This document shows positions 44,601 to 53,271 of a stretch of 64,000 bases of DNA, in pieces. The notes beneath the pieces were generated by a model. It was not told the origin of the DNA. It searched no databases and saw nothing but the letters and a program-made list of their open reading frames with translations. Position 1 is the first letter of the stretch. Every line of letters starts with the position of its first letter. The stretch spans positions 1 to 64,000 of the forward strand of contig NZ_JBGCVY010000008.1 in the NCBI RefSeq assembly GCF_041088075.1. Reading direction: 5' to 3'. Made by a program: the position numbers and the translations under genes. The DNA comes from Mucilaginibacter_A sp041088075. GTDB lineage: Bacteria > Bacteroidota > Bacteroidia > Sphingobacteriales > Sphingobacteriaceae.

Positions 44601-44725
44601 ATTTCCGGGAAAAGCGAAGTTTGCATTTTAGAATACGCAAACAGCCCGCCCATTAAAATTAACGCCAAAACCAAGCTGATTGGCTTTTTGTAGGCGATGA
44701 AAATATCTTTGCCTGGCTTGCTCAT
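41642..44725 (-). CDS. RND efflux permease (AcrB/CusA/MdtC type)
   Basis: A 1027-residue inner-membrane proton-driven pump. Residue 14 onward gives the first helix (ISLVLALILMGGLFAY), two large periplasmic loops follow, and 12 helices are present. The relay helix AIGLIIDDAIVVVEQIHR has the paired aspartates, and TLGAIAAAIGLI and LIMIVGIIGENSIFTF match RND signatures. The sequence favours the hydrophobic-drug or organic-substrate group over metal pumps. It is third in the order TolC, adaptor, pump, overlapping the adaptor gene by 4 bases. Three dispersed-motif copies lie in it (42116, 43136, 43667), in different frames, plus a one-mismatch copy at 43219. Confidence 0.95.
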   Translation of the reverse strand: MSKPGKDIFIAYKKPISLVLALILMGGLFAYSKMQTSLFPEITFPKIKIIADEGLQPVNKMMITVTKPLENAVKQIPELNYVRSTTSRGSCEISAFMNWSANIDLSQQRIESQISKIRNDLPADVQISVEKMNPSILPVSGYTLESHDKSPIELRQLATFTIKPFLSQVNGVSEIRVIGGKVKEYWLLLNRQKMSALSLTPDVISNTLNQTDFVKSEGYLSDYKMLYLTVTDATLNAKDQLENVVVSNNSKRVIRMKDFAEVQINPGIEYTKINANGHEGVLIAVIKQPNANLVSLSGAMEKQVQRLQKILPKDVTIKPYYVQADFVNESVKSVGDSLWIGLALAIVVAILFLRSLKASAVILITIPITLGLTLIVLYVIGYTFNIMTLGAIAAAIGLIIDDAIVVVEQIHRTHEEHPEEPTRNLLQKAIDYLFPAMVGSSISTIVIFIPFVLMSGVAGAYFKVMTNTMIITLVCSFFVTWIGLPVIYLLLSNTKKRVVKEVPAHGVKQQRWVSFFILRPYISVGIMLLLVAIIVFVPGRLATGFLPEMDEGSIVLDYSSPPGTSLEETDRMLREVEKIIVKQPEVAAYSRRTGTQMGFFITEPNTGDYLIQLKKQRDKTTEEVSSDLRKQIEASQPSLRVDFGQVITDMLGDLMTSAQPIEIKVFGDNQQTLQALSKQIAAAVTAVKGTADVFDGIVIAGPAVSIVPDYSKLAQYGLNPANLQFQVQTALEGNVIGSLYETQQLSPIRMVYPGNRSLSVEGIKNMNLFLNNGQQIPIAGLANVELRAGDAEIQRENLQSMGVISARLENSDLGTVMPAIQKNIAEKVNLPQGYHVEYGGAYAEQQQSFKELLIILITSSLLVFGVILFLFRQFRIALLILVIGVLGIAGSFLALLLTNTPLNVGSYTGLIMIVGIIGENSIFTFLQFKQSMLESTVNEAVVYSISTRLRPKLMTALGAIIALLPLALGIGAGAQLHQPLAIAVIGGFVVAMPLLLIVLPSMIRLLYRNETARSIHNPSEINTDAAS

Positions 44726-45684
44726 GGCTGTACAATTTTAACTTTTGCCGTGTCGGGCAAACTGTAATTTCCGGTAACCACAATTTTATCCCCGGCAGCA
44801 AATTTTGGCGAAAGTATCTCAATCCGGTCGTTTGTTTCGATGCCTTTTTTAACGGGTATTTTTACGGCCGTGGTTGGATTGATCAGCTTCATCACATAAA
44901 ACTCGGTTTGGGTTTCGTTGGAAAGCACGGCCGGTTTGGGCAGCGATTGCGCGTGTTGGCTGGAAGATTTTACAATCCGCGCTTTGGCGATCAAATTCTC
45001 GGGAATGTTGTGCGCCGCTTTCACCCGCACCACAATGCCCTGCGTTTGCGAAAGCGTGTCTACCGTTGGCATGGATAACGTAACTTCCCCACGCAGTTTT
45101 TCGCCGTCGGGCAAAGTCAAATCCACGGGCTGGTGTTCTTTTACATCGGTGCGCATTTCGTAGGGCAATTGCATCAAAAAAACAAAACTGCTTTTATCGG
45201 TGATGACGGCCAACTGCTCGCCGTCCTGCACGTAATCGCCCTGCTGGTGGTTCACTTCGGAAATAAAACCGGATTGCGCGGCCTTAATCCTTCCCAAACC
45301 TGAAAAATGAAAGGTAGAATCCAGCACATTAATGCTGTTGCCAATACTGCGTGCTTCTTTTGTTTCCAAAGAAAACAGCAGTTGCCCGCGGCTGACGTAC
45401 TTGCCCGGCTGCACATTTACCTGCCGCAAATAACCGTTGATGTTGGCCTTGACAAAACTTTTTAACAAGTAAACCGATCGCGCGTTTAAATCGGTATAAT
45501 CTGTCAGCGCATCCTGCCCGATGGTGGTAACCGTAACCGGCGTTTGCGTATCGGCGGCAGGCACGTCTTCTTCGGCCGGTTCTGCGGATTTGCTTTTGCA
45601 GGAAAACAGCGACACCAAAATTATACCGATAAAAGAAGCATGCAGCAAAAAAGGTTTTATGCGGAGGAACGTGTTTTTCTTCAT
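44722..45684 (-). CDS. RND efflux periplasmic adaptor lipoprotein
   Basis: A 320-residue membrane-fusion protein linking pump and outer-membrane channel. The signal ends in lipobox LFSC (LVSLFSCKSKSAE), predicting lipidation. The barrel-sandwich lipoyl halves are KANINGYLRQVNVQPGKYVSRGQLLFSLETKE and GRIKAAQSGFISEVNHQQGDYVQDG. The usual long alpha-hairpin is very short here, as in compact Bacteroidota adaptors. It lies 4 bases after the TolC-like gene and overlaps the pump gene (ATGA). One exact dispersed motif (45630-45641) falls within the signal-peptide region and encodes part of HASFI. Confidence 0.9.
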   Translation of the reverse strand: MKKNTFLRIKPFLLHASFIGIILVSLFSCKSKSAEPAEEDVPAADTQTPVTVTTIGQDALTDYTDLNARSVYLLKSFVKANINGYLRQVNVQPGKYVSRGQLLFSLETKEARSIGNSINVLDSTFHFSGLGRIKAAQSGFISEVNHQQGDYVQDGEQLAVITDKSSFVFLMQLPYEMRTDVKEHQPVDLTLPDGEKLRGEVTLSMPTVDTLSQTQGIVVRVKAAHNIPENLIAKARIVKSSSQHAQSLPKPAVLSNETQTEFYVMKLINPTTAVKIPVKKGIETNDRIEILSPKFAAGDKIVVTGNYSLPDTAKVKIVQP

Positions 45685-45688
45685 GGTT

Positions 45689-46936
45689 TTAACGGTTCCA
45701 GTAGTTTAACTGATTGATTAATTGCAACCTGCTGATGTTGGTTTGGGTGAGCAAATATTTAGCGCTGAGGTAATTGTTGATGGCCAAAACCAAGTCGGCA
45801 ACGCGTAGGTCGCCAGTTTGCATCAATTCAAAATCAACCGTAACCAAACGCTGCGCGTATTTTAACTGTTCGGAAATTTGGGTGATCAAACTTTCGTTCC
45901 CGATGATTTGCTGTTGCAACTGGGCAATTTGCTGGCTGTATTGTTTGCCGAAAAAACTGCGGTAGTTTTGGCGCGTTTCTTCTTCCAAACCCAACTTTTT
46001 GTATTGCAGTTTGCGCTGGCCGCCGTCGTAAATTGGGACCGTCAAACTAAAACCGAAACCAGTGCCAAAGTTGTTTAAAATTGGGGCGATAAAACCAGTA
46101 TTGTAACCGCCGTTTGCAAAAACTCCGGCACGCGGACGGTAAGTAAAATCCAACAACCTTCTATTATTTAAAATCTTTAAACTATCCAAACCATATTGTT
46201 TAAAAAAAATACTGTTGCCCAAATCAGGCTGATAATTTACCTGGATGTTTGGATCTTGCAATTTTACCGTTGTGGTATCTTGCAATCCAACTAAATAATT
46301 TAAAGTGGCAAAATCGTTTTGAAATTGGATGCGCGATTGCGACAGTTGTAGGTTTTGTTGTTGCAAGGTAACCAAAAAAGTAAGGTAATCGCTTTGCCGG
46401 TAAACGTTGCTTCGGGTCAGCGTTTTCAAGATCTTTTCTTCTTTGGTGAGCAAGGCGTTTACTTGCAAGTTAAACTCCAATTGCTGCAAACTTCCGTAAG
46501 CTGTAATGTATTGCCCGATGACCGACTTTTTTAAATCCTGTTCTGAAATCTTTGATGTGTTTTGGAGCGAATCGGCCTGCAAACCAATACTTTTAAGCTG
46601 GGCTTTGATGTAACGTTTGCCATCCAAAGATTGGTTTACATTCACCAAGCCATCCAAAGTTTGGACGTTGGTGATCGAGCCATCATAGCCAAAACCACGG
46701 ATCACCGGCGCAATAAAAGCCGAACTGCTCAAATTAACTTGTGGTTTGTAAACTGCACGGACACGCGCGCTGTCAATCCTGGCTTGTAAAATTTGGTTGT
46801 TGTAATCTTTCAAAAGCGGCGAATTTCTTAACGCTTGTTCCTGGTAAAATTGCAGCGTATTGTTTTGTGCCGAAACTGAAAAACAGCCGGTAAAAACAGC
46901 AATCATCAACAAGGTTTTGATCAGCTTAAAACACAT
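45689..46936 (-). CDS. TolC-family outer-membrane efflux protein
   Basis: A 415-residue outer-membrane channel component, start ATG 46936 (MCFKLIKTLLMIAVF). The open frame extends 57 codons upstream into the PAP2 gene and is not used. The signal peptide ends VSAQ. Helical hairpin repeats of the OEP type include YQEQALRNSPLLKDYNNQILQARIDSARVRAVYKPQVNLSS and YRSFFGKQYSQQIAQLQQQIIGNESLI. It lies 10 bases downstream of the PAP2 phosphatase gene and 4 bases upstream of the adaptor, so the four genes form one operon. A one-mismatch ACAG-form motif is at 46891-46902. Confidence 0.9.
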   Translation of the reverse strand: MCFKLIKTLLMIAVFTGCFSVSAQNNTLQFYQEQALRNSPLLKDYNNQILQARIDSARVRAVYKPQVNLSSSAFIAPVIRGFGYDGSITNVQTLDGLVNVNQSLDGKRYIKAQLKSIGLQADSLQNTSKISEQDLKKSVIGQYITAYGSLQQLEFNLQVNALLTKEEKILKTLTRSNVYRQSDYLTFLVTLQQQNLQLSQSRIQFQNDFATLNYLVGLQDTTTVKLQDPNIQVNYQPDLGNSIFFKQYGLDSLKILNNRRLLDFTYRPRAGVFANGGYNTGFIAPILNNFGTGFGFSLTVPIYDGGQRKLQYKKLGLEEETRQNYRSFFGKQYSQQIAQLQQQIIGNESLITQISEQLKYAQRLVTVDFELMQTGDLRVADLVLAINNYLSAKYLLTQTNISRLQLINQLNYWNR

Positions 46937-46946
46937 TTTTAAAAGC

Positions 46947-47732
46947 TCAATTAAAATGGTGCACCAAACTAAAACCAGGACTTCCCTGGATGTAAGCCGG
47001 AACTGCAACCGTTTTAAAGTTATAATTTTTGAAGAGATGCCGCGCCACAAAAGGATAAACGGTGTAAGCAATTTTGGTTGATAAAATACCCAAACCGGCA
47101 CCTGCAATTACATCGCCGAGATAATGATGATTGTTATACAAGCGCAAAACGCCAACTGAAGCAGCCACGGCATAACCGCTATAACCGATCCAGGGCGAAA
47201 CATTTTTGTATTCCTGGTACAGATATTCGGCAGCGGTAAAAGCAGAGGCCGTGTGGCCGGAAGGAAAAGACTCATAGTCGCCGCCATCCGGCCGCAGTTC
47301 GCGGACAGATTTTTTGGTAATCTGGCTTCCAGCTTCCATAATCCCGTTTGCGATCAACACGATTACTGTCCGGTCTCGAAAATTGTGTTTTCCCTCAATG
47401 CCAACCGCATTTAAGCCGTACAATGCTGCTGTCGGAACAATCCACAAATAATCATCCACATGTGTAGAAAAATTTGGGTTGTTGGTAACAATGCTGTGCT
47501 GGATGGAGTGGTTGAGGTTTTTAAGCGGCTTAACTTCCAACGCAAGCGCACCATAACCAATCAAAACAGTTGGAATAATGAAAGGCTTGAAACCTTTTTG
47601 GATGGTTGACAATGATTTTATGCCGGTAAAAGAAGTATCGCGAAGGCTTTTGGTGGTATCTGGCCGGGCAAAAGCAGAAAAGCAAGTCAGGGTAAAAAGT
47701 AAAATCAGGCGGCAGTTTTTTTTCAAGCTCAT
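46947..47732 (-). CDS. PAP2-family membrane phosphatase
   Basis: A 261-residue phosphatidic acid phosphatase type 2 protein with a signal-like N-terminus (FTLTCFSAFARPD). The three motifs are KKSVRELRPDGGDYES (KxxxxxxRP), FPSGHTASAFTAAEYL (PSGH), and GVLRLYNNHHYLGDVIAG (RxxxxxHxxxD). The role is hydrolysis of lipid pyrophosphate or phosphate in the envelope, such as undecaprenyl pyrophosphate or lipid A phosphate; the exact target is not known. It is the first gene of the operon with the efflux system. A dispersed motif (47627-47638) is in frame as DTSFT. Confidence 0.9.
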   Translation of the reverse strand: MSLKKNCRLILLFTLTCFSAFARPDTTKSLRDTSFTGIKSLSTIQKGFKPFIIPTVLIGYGALALEVKPLKNLNHSIQHSIVTNNPNFSTHVDDYLWIVPTAALYGLNAVGIEGKHNFRDRTVIVLIANGIMEAGSQITKKSVRELRPDGGDYESFPSGHTASAFTAAEYLYQEYKNVSPWIGYSGYAVAASVGVLRLYNNHHYLGDVIAGAGLGILSTKIAYTVYPFVARHLFKNYNFKTVAVPAYIQGSPGFSLVHHFN

Positions 47733-48005
47733 GCTTTTTTTAAATTGTTAAAATTCCTTCAAGTTTCTTATAGAATCCCGGTAGGAGGGAAATTGAACCT
47801 AAGTAACTGCAAGCAAATGTAGCAGTTGATTTTGTAGAAAAATTGGATAATAGCTAAATAATCTAAAAGGAGTGGAATATCCGGCACCTCGTGCCAACTA
47901 TTTTAAAATTAATTAAATTTTTAATGTTCTTGCAAGCTATTTTAGGCCATGCTGTTTTTATCATGCAAAAATTAGGGTTGTTGATTTTAGCTTTGACACC
48001 AATTT

Positions 48006-48389
48006 TTACCCGGTAAAAGAAGCATTGCTTTTTCTGAAAAAATTAACATAAACCGAAAGCGCGGCAGCCAGAAAAAAGCCAAGGCCGGTTAAAACATCAA
48101 TTAAAGTTGCGTTGACATTACTGCCGAAAATGGCATCAACCATATATTTAATAAACGAATTGGGTAGATTTTGCTCGCCGCGCAGTGCTTTGATGTGCCA
48201 CTGATAATCGGTTATCGGGCAATAACCGATGCCGTACCAAAAACCCAAACCAAACCAGCAAGCGGCCGTAACCAAAATGCAGATGAAATGCAGTTTTCTG
48301 GTCGGTTTCCAAATCCATCCAAACAAATTAAAGCCGATAATGAGCAGGTGGAGCAAGGTAAGCAAGAAATCAAGCAGGCGCAAGTCCAT
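48006..48389 (-). CDS. DUF2784 membrane protein
   Basis: A 127-residue integral membrane protein with four helices. LLTLLHLLIIGFNLFGWIWKPTRKLHF, GFWYGIGYCPITDYQWHIKALRGE and LPNSFIKYM match the DUF2784 family, whose function is unknown. It lies 12 bases after the acetyltransferase gene on the same strand, so the two are probably cotranscribed. A dispersed motif (48014-48025) overlaps the last codons, encoding NASFTG before the stop. Confidence 0.85.
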   Translation of the reverse strand: MDLRLLDFLLTLLHLLIIGFNLFGWIWKPTRKLHFICILVTAACWFGLGFWYGIGYCPITDYQWHIKALRGEQNLPNSFIKYMVDAIFGSNVNATLIDVLTGLGFFLAAALSVYVNFFRKSNASFTG

Positions 48390-48401
48390 CTAAAAACAAT
48401 T

Positions 48402-48959
48402 TTAGGAATTGAGTTTGCGGATAACTTTTGCCGGGTTGCCCACAGCAAGCGAATCGTCCGGAATATCTTTGGTAACCACGGTGCCAGCACCGATAACGCA
48501 ACGGTTGCCAATGGTTACGCCCGGGCAAATAATCGCGCCGCCGCCAATCCAGCAATCATCGCCAATGGTTACCGGTTTTGCATTTTCTTTTGTCCGCCTT
48601 AAAACAGCTTCCAGCGGATGTGTTGCCGTATAAATTTGTACGCCCGGCGCGCAAAAAACATGGTTGCCCAGCGTTACCGGCATCACATCCAGCACCACAC
48701 AATTGACGTTGAAATACACGTTTTCGCCGCAAATCAAATTGTAACCATAATCACAATGAAAAGGCGGCTCGATGTACAAATTGCTGCCCGCATTTGGGAT
48801 GAGCTGCGCCAAAATTGCTTTTGCTTTGTCGGTTGCCACAAATTCTTCCACGTTCAACTTTTTGAGCAATTGCTTGCACCGTGTCCGCTCCTCAACCAGC
48901 AATTCGTCGTTGGCCAAATAATATTCTCCCGACAGCATTTTTTCTTTTTCTGTTTTCAT
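48402..48959 (-). CDS. maa: Sugar O-acetyltransferase (maltose acetyltransferase-like)
   Basis: A 185-residue cytoplasmic enzyme that transfers acetyl from acetyl-CoA to a sugar. The N-terminal Mac domain begins MLSGEYYLANDELLVEERTRCKQLLKKLN. The left-handed beta-helix hexapeptide repeats run through YIEPPFHCDYGYNLICGENVYFNVNCVVLD and GDDCWIGGGAIICPGVTIGNRCVIGAGTVVTKDIPDDSLAVGNPAKVIR. His near TATHPLE is the usual catalytic residue. Its physiological acceptor is unknown. The symbol is by family similarity. Confidence 0.92.
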   Translation of the reverse strand: MKTEKEKMLSGEYYLANDELLVEERTRCKQLLKKLNVEEFVATDKAKAILAQLIPNAGSNLYIEPPFHCDYGYNLICGENVYFNVNCVVLDVMPVTLGNHVFCAPGVQIYTATHPLEAVLRRTKENAKPVTIGDDCWIGGGAIICPGVTIGNRCVIGAGTVVTKDIPDDSLAVGNPAKVIRKLNS

Positions 48960-49229
48960 CGGTTTTAGTTTAATTTATTTTCGAAGTTAATCAATGAATT
49001 TAGCTAAACGGATGGAGACCCAATGATTTTAGGCAGGTAAAAGAAGCATTTTAAAAAACACAAAAGGATCAATCTAAACAAATCAATATCAAAATTTAAC
49101 TTCAGCACAAATAAATTGATTTGGGCCAACAAACCAGCGATTAAAGAATAAATACCTAATTTGCCCGACCATTAATTAACCTTATCAAATAAAAACCAAA
49201 AGCTGTAACTGAATGAAATACCAACAATC

Positions 49230-50582
49230 ATGGCTGAAATAAAGCAGGAAAGGCGGCTCGGCCTGTTGCAAGCCACCGCTATTAACATGACAGACATGGT
49301 TGGCATCGGCCCGTTCATCACCTTGCCCATGGTCATCAGCATGATGAACGGCCCGTACTTTTTGTATGCCTGGCTGGCGGGTGCCGTATTATCAATGGTA
49401 GATGCCATGGTTTGGAGCGAGCTGGGCGCCGCTTTCCCGATGGCTGGCGGTTCCTACAATTTTTTAAAAGAAACTTACGGCAAAAACGGTTTGGGTAGGC
49501 TGATGAGTTTTCTGTTTGTGTGGCAAACCATGATCCAGGCACCTTTGGTGATTGCTTCGGCGGCCATCGGTTTTGCGGCTTATTTTTCCTATTTGCTGCC
49601 GCTCACGCCGATAGAATCTAAAATGATGAGCGGCGGAATTGTAATTTGCATTGTGGCTTTGTTGTATCGAAAGATCGAAGACATCGGCAAAATCAGCGTG
49701 TTGCTTTGGGGCGCAGTTATTTTAACGTTGTTTTGGATTATTGGCGGCGGACTGGCGCACGGCAACTTTTTGCAGCCTATCCGTGATGTAAACAACGGCA
49801 TCACCTTAAATTATGCTTTTGTTACGGCCATTGGTTTTGCTAGCGTAAAAAGTGTGTACAGCTATTTGGGTTATTACAATGTTTGCCATTTAGGCGGCGA
49901 AATTATCAACCCGTCGAAAAATATACCGCGCAGCATGTTCCTTTCCATCGCCGGCATCGCGGTTTTGTATTTGATGATGAACGTGAGCGTGGTCAGCGTA
50001 ATCCCGTGGCATGTGGCGAAAGACAGTCAGTTTGTGATTAGTGTTTTTATGCAGCAATTGGCCGGGCCAACCGCGGCAAAAGTGGTTACCTGTTTGGTTT
50101 TGGTGGTTGCTTTCGCTTCCGTTTTTTCGGCCACTTTGGGCTACAGCCGTATCCCTTATGCAGCCGCTGCCGATGGCGCGTTTTTTAAAGTGTTTGCCAG
50201 ATTGCATCCCACCGGAAAATTCCCTTACGTTTCGTTATTGTTTTTGGGCGGAATTGCTTTTGTTTTCAGCCTGTTGTTTAAGTTGAGTGATGTGATCAGT
50301 GCTATACTGGCCATGCGCATTTTGATCCAGTTTATCGCGCAGTCTGTTGGTTTGATTTTGCTGAGAAAGGTGAGGAGCGCGAACGATTTTCCGTACAAAA
50401 TGCCTTTTTTCCCGTGGCCGGTTTATCTGGCCATTTTAATGTGGGCCGGGATTTTAATTTCAACCGGAACAACAATGGTTGCCGGAGGTTTGGTAGCGAT
50501 TGTTACGGGTGCGGTTGTATATTTTATCAAAGCAAAACTGAACAAAGAATGGCCGTTTAATGCCGAAACCCAATCTAACTGA
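49230..50582 (+). CDS. APC-family amino acid permease
   Basis: A 450-residue inner-membrane transporter with about 12 helices. The first helix has the family glycine motif NMTDMVGIGPFITLPMVIS, then AWLAGAVLSMVDAMVWSELGAAFPMAGGSYNFLKE, which contains the ELG and P-GG-Y signature. Later helices include GFASVKSVYSYLGYYNVCHLGGEIINPSKNIPRS. The substrate (probably an amino acid) cannot be set by sequence. It stands alone; a reverse-strand dispersed motif begins one base inside its stop codon. Confidence 0.92.
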   Translation: MAEIKQERRLGLLQATAINMTDMVGIGPFITLPMVISMMNGPYFLYAWLAGAVLSMVDAMVWSELGAAFPMAGGSYNFLKETYGKNGLGRLMSFLFVWQTMIQAPLVIASAAIGFAAYFSYLLPLTPIESKMMSGGIVICIVALLYRKIEDIGKISVLLWGAVILTLFWIIGGGLAHGNFLQPIRDVNNGITLNYAFVTAIGFASVKSVYSYLGYYNVCHLGGEIINPSKNIPRSMFLSIAGIAVLYLMMNVSVVSVIPWHVAKDSQFVISVFMQQLAGPTAAKVVTCLVLVVAFASVFSATLGYSRIPYAAAADGAFFKVFARLHPTGKFPYVSLLFLGGIAFVFSLLFKLSDVISAILAMRILIQFIAQSVGLILLRKVRSANDFPYKMPFFPWPVYLAILMWAGILISTGTTMVAGGLVAIVTGAVVYFIKAKLNKEWPFNAETQSN

Positions 50583-50711
50583 TGCTTCTTTTACCGCCCT
50601 TTTTTCGTTGTTTCTGTTGATGGTTTTTGGTTAAATTGAATTAAAATTTCTATCGAAAGCAACTATCTAAAAATAGATTTTACACTTAATTTTACCCGAT
50701 AAAAGAAGTAT
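50582..50711. repeat. Outward-facing pair of dispersed motifs
   Basis: A reverse copy (50582-50593) and a forward copy (50700-50711, TAT ending) frame the gap between the permease and HD-domain genes. No gene lies between them. Confidence 0.6.
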
Positions 50712-50767
50712 CGCCATTAAAACCCGTAGATTTCAATATCTTTAGATTTCAAAATTCAACCTAATCC

Positions 50768-51355
50768 ATGCAATTTAAAAGTGCCGGAGATTTCATCATA
50801 CAAAAGTTAAATAACGAATTGTCCCCGCAACTTTTTTACCATTGTGTGGAGCACGTTTTGGATGTATATGCTGCGGCAGAAAAAATTGGCACGGCAGAAA
50901 ATATTTCTGCCGATGACATGAAACTGCTGCTGACGGCTGCATGGTTCCATGATTCTGGATTTTTAAAAGGCGCAAAAAACCACGAAGAGGAATCATGCCG
51001 CATTGCACGCGAAACTTTGCCCGGGTTTGATTATCAGCCAAACGAAATTGAACAGATTTGCGGAATGATCATGGCAACTAAAATCCCGCAATCTCCAAAA
51101 AACCATCTGGAAGAAATACTGGCCGATGCCGATTTAGACTATTTAGGCCGCGATGATTTTTTTACCATTGGCAACCAGCTTTTTAAAGAGCTTGTTGATT
51201 TTGGCACGATAAAAACAGCACGCCAATGGGACGAACTGCAGGTGGGTTTTTTGGAAAGCCACCATTATTTTACCAAAACGGCTTTGCAATTGCGGCAGGC
51301 AAAAAAGCTGGAACACCTGGAGCAAATCAAAGCCAAATTAAATAACGACCACTGA
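50768..51355 (+). CDS. HD-domain phosphohydrolase
   Basis: A 195-residue soluble protein with the HD superfamily metal site. The first histidine is in YHCVEHVLDVYAAAE, the HD pair in TAAWFHDSGFLKGAKNHEE, and an aspartate in EILADADLDYLGR. Such proteins hydrolyse nucleotides or cyclic nucleotides; the substrate is unknown. The TGA stop is directly followed by the ATG of the YitT-family gene, so the two are almost surely coupled. An ACAG-form motif with one mismatch is at 51210-51221. Confidence 0.87.
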   Translation: MQFKSAGDFIIQKLNNELSPQLFYHCVEHVLDVYAAAEKIGTAENISADDMKLLLTAAWFHDSGFLKGAKNHEEESCRIARETLPGFDYQPNEIEQICGMIMATKIPQSPKNHLEEILADADLDYLGRDDFFTIGNQLFKELVDFGTIKTARQWDELQVGFLESHHYFTKTALQLRQAKKLEHLEQIKAKLNNDH

Positions 51356-52225
51356 ATGAGAAACTTATACATACCGCATTGGATTATTGACACCATTTAT
51401 ACTTTAGCCGGAATTTTGTTCTGCGGTTTTGCGCTTCGTAGTTTTTTGGTGCCCAACCAGTTTTTTGATGGCGGCGTAACCGGCATTTCGCTGCTGATCC
51501 ACGAGTTGTACCACGTTAATATTGCTTACGTGATTATCCTGGCCAATATTCCGTTTATCATCATGGGCGCTTTTCAGGTGAACCGCAATTTTGCTTTCCG
51601 CACTTTTGCTGCTGTTGCCGGTTTGGCGCTTTGCCTGCATTTTATCCCGTACCCGCAAATTACTTCCGATAAATTGCTGGTTTCTATTTTTGGCGGTGTT
51701 TTTATGGGGATAGGCGTGGGGCTGGCCATCCGTGGCGGATGCGCGCTGGATGGAATAGAAGTGTTGGCGCTTTATACGGGCAAGCGCATCAGCTTTACCA
51801 TCAGCGAAATAATTTTGGGGATCAATATTGTGATCTTCCTGGTTGCGGCGATCAAATTGGGACTGCCTACTGCTTTGTACTCTATTTTAACATACTACAC
51901 CGCTTCAAGGGCGATCAACTTTGTAATCGAAGGTTTGGAAGAATACACCGGCGTAACCATTATTTCCGGACAAAGCGAGCAAGTGAAAGAGCGTTTAGTG
52001 ATGGGCTTGGGCCGGGGAATTACAATTTACAAAGGCGAACGGGGTTTTTTAAAGGAAAGTTTTGATGTGAGCCAGCCTGTTGACATTGTTTTTACCGTAG
52101 TAACCCGTTTGGAACTGCGCCGTTTAAAAAACTTAGTCCACGATATTGATCCGAAAGCTTTTGTATTTACAAGCGTGATCAAAGAAGCGGCAGGCGGCGT
52201 TTTAAAACGACGGGCGAGGCATTAA
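51356..52225 (+). CDS. YitT family membrane protein
   Basis: A 289-residue protein. The N-terminal two thirds have five helices (LAGILFCGFALRSFLVPNQFFDGGVTGISLLI, ILANIPFIIMGAFQVNRNFAFRTF, ISEIILGINIVIFLVAAIKLGLPTALYSILTYY), matching the YitT/DUF161 fold. The C-terminal DUF2179 domain is soluble (VTIISGQSEQVKERLVMGLGRGITIYKGERGF). The function is unknown in general. It immediately follows the HD gene and faces a convergent cyclase gene two bases beyond its stop. Confidence 0.92.
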   Translation: MRNLYIPHWIIDTIYTLAGILFCGFALRSFLVPNQFFDGGVTGISLLIHELYHVNIAYVIILANIPFIIMGAFQVNRNFAFRTFAAVAGLALCLHFIPYPQITSDKLLVSIFGGVFMGIGVGLAIRGGCALDGIEVLALYTGKRISFTISEIILGINIVIFLVAAIKLGLPTALYSILTYYTASRAINFVIEGLEEYTGVTIISGQSEQVKERLVMGLGRGITIYKGERGFLKESFDVSQPVDIVFTVVTRLELRRLKNLVHDIDPKAFVFTSVIKEAAGGVLKRRARH

Positions 52226-52227
52226 GT

Positions 52228-53271
52228 TCAAGCTAAAACTTCGTACACGATTGCCGGAAGGGCTTTGTTTTTTAGCATCACTTCTCCAATTTTTTGAAAC
52301 TGGTATGCTTCTTTTACCTGCATAAAAACCTGCTCGTTAATTAAAATCTGTCCGGGTTTTGCTGCCGATTGCAGGCGTTGCGCGGTATTAACCGAATCGC
52401 CAATCACCGTATAATCCAAACGTTTTAAAGAAACCGAACCAATATTGCCGGAAACCATTTCACCTGAATTGATGCCGATTGAAATTTCCGGTTTAAAAGT
52501 TTTGCCCGTCCCTGTTATTTTTTCGCTCGTTTTAATTTGGTTTTTGATGGACAAAGCTGCATCCAAAGCGCACTGCAAATGGTTTTCGCCTTTAAAAACA
52601 GCCATCACGGCATCGCCAATAAATTTATCAACGTGGCCTTCCTGCCCGATAATTTCTTTTACGATTTTGTCAAACAACAAATTCAATAAATTGACCACGG
52701 TATTTGCCGGGAAATGCTCGGTAATAGCAGTAAATTCGCAAATATCCACAAACATCACAGTAGCTTCCTGTACTTCGTTCCGCATCAGGTTGTTTTCAAA
52801 CTCCTTGTGCGTCATAAAGTTGATTACGTTTTCATCCACGTACATCTTCAAAATGTTGTTCTCTTTGATGGCGCGTAACGTTTGCTGCAACTGCCGCACA
52901 TGCCGGATGGTTTTTTCCATCGTGAGGTCGAGATCCTCAAAATCAACCGGTTTAACAACGAAATCGTAAGCGCCACGGTTCATGGCCGTGCGGATATTTT
53001 GCATATCGCCATAAGCCGAAACCATAACGGCTTTGATGGTTGGGTTTGCTTTGGAAAGTTTGGTGAGCAAGGTTAAACCGTCCATTACCGGCATGTTGAT
53101 GTCACTTAAAATTATATCCAAATCCGGGTGTTGCCCCAATTTCTCCAACGCTTCTTCACCGTTTTGAGCAAATACAAACTCGTAAACATTTTCCCTGATC
53201 TTGCGACGGAATTTTTGTTTCACCAGCAGTTCCAAATCCGCTTCATCATCTACCACTAAAATTTTAGCCAT
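52228..53271 (-). CDS. Receiver-domain adenylate/guanylate cyclase
   Basis: A 347-residue signalling protein with an N-terminal receiver domain (ILVVDDE, phospho-acceptor Asp57 in ILSDINMP) and a C-terminal class III nucleotide cyclase domain. The cyclase has the metal-binding FVDICEF and KFIGDAVMAVF, and the substrate region LDYTVIGDSVNTAQRLQ. It would make a cyclic nucleotide under control of phosphorylation. Its ATG overlaps the TAA of the upstream single-domain receiver gene by one base. The histidine kinase further upstream is the probable partner. A dispersed motif copy (52305-52316) encodes VKEAY. Confidence 0.92.
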   Translation of the reverse strand: MAKILVVDDEADLELLVKQKFRRKIRENVYEFVFAQNGEEALEKLGQHPDLDIILSDINMPVMDGLTLLTKLSKANPTIKAVMVSAYGDMQNIRTAMNRGAYDFVVKPVDFEDLDLTMEKTIRHVRQLQQTLRAIKENNILKMYVDENVINFMTHKEFENNLMRNEVQEATVMFVDICEFTAITEHFPANTVVNLLNLLFDKIVKEIIGQEGHVDKFIGDAVMAVFKGENHLQCALDAALSIKNQIKTSEKITGTGKTFKPEISIGINSGEMVSGNIGSVSLKRLDYTVIGDSVNTAQRLQSAAKPGQILINEQVFMQVKEAYQFQKIGEVMLKNKALPAIVYEVLA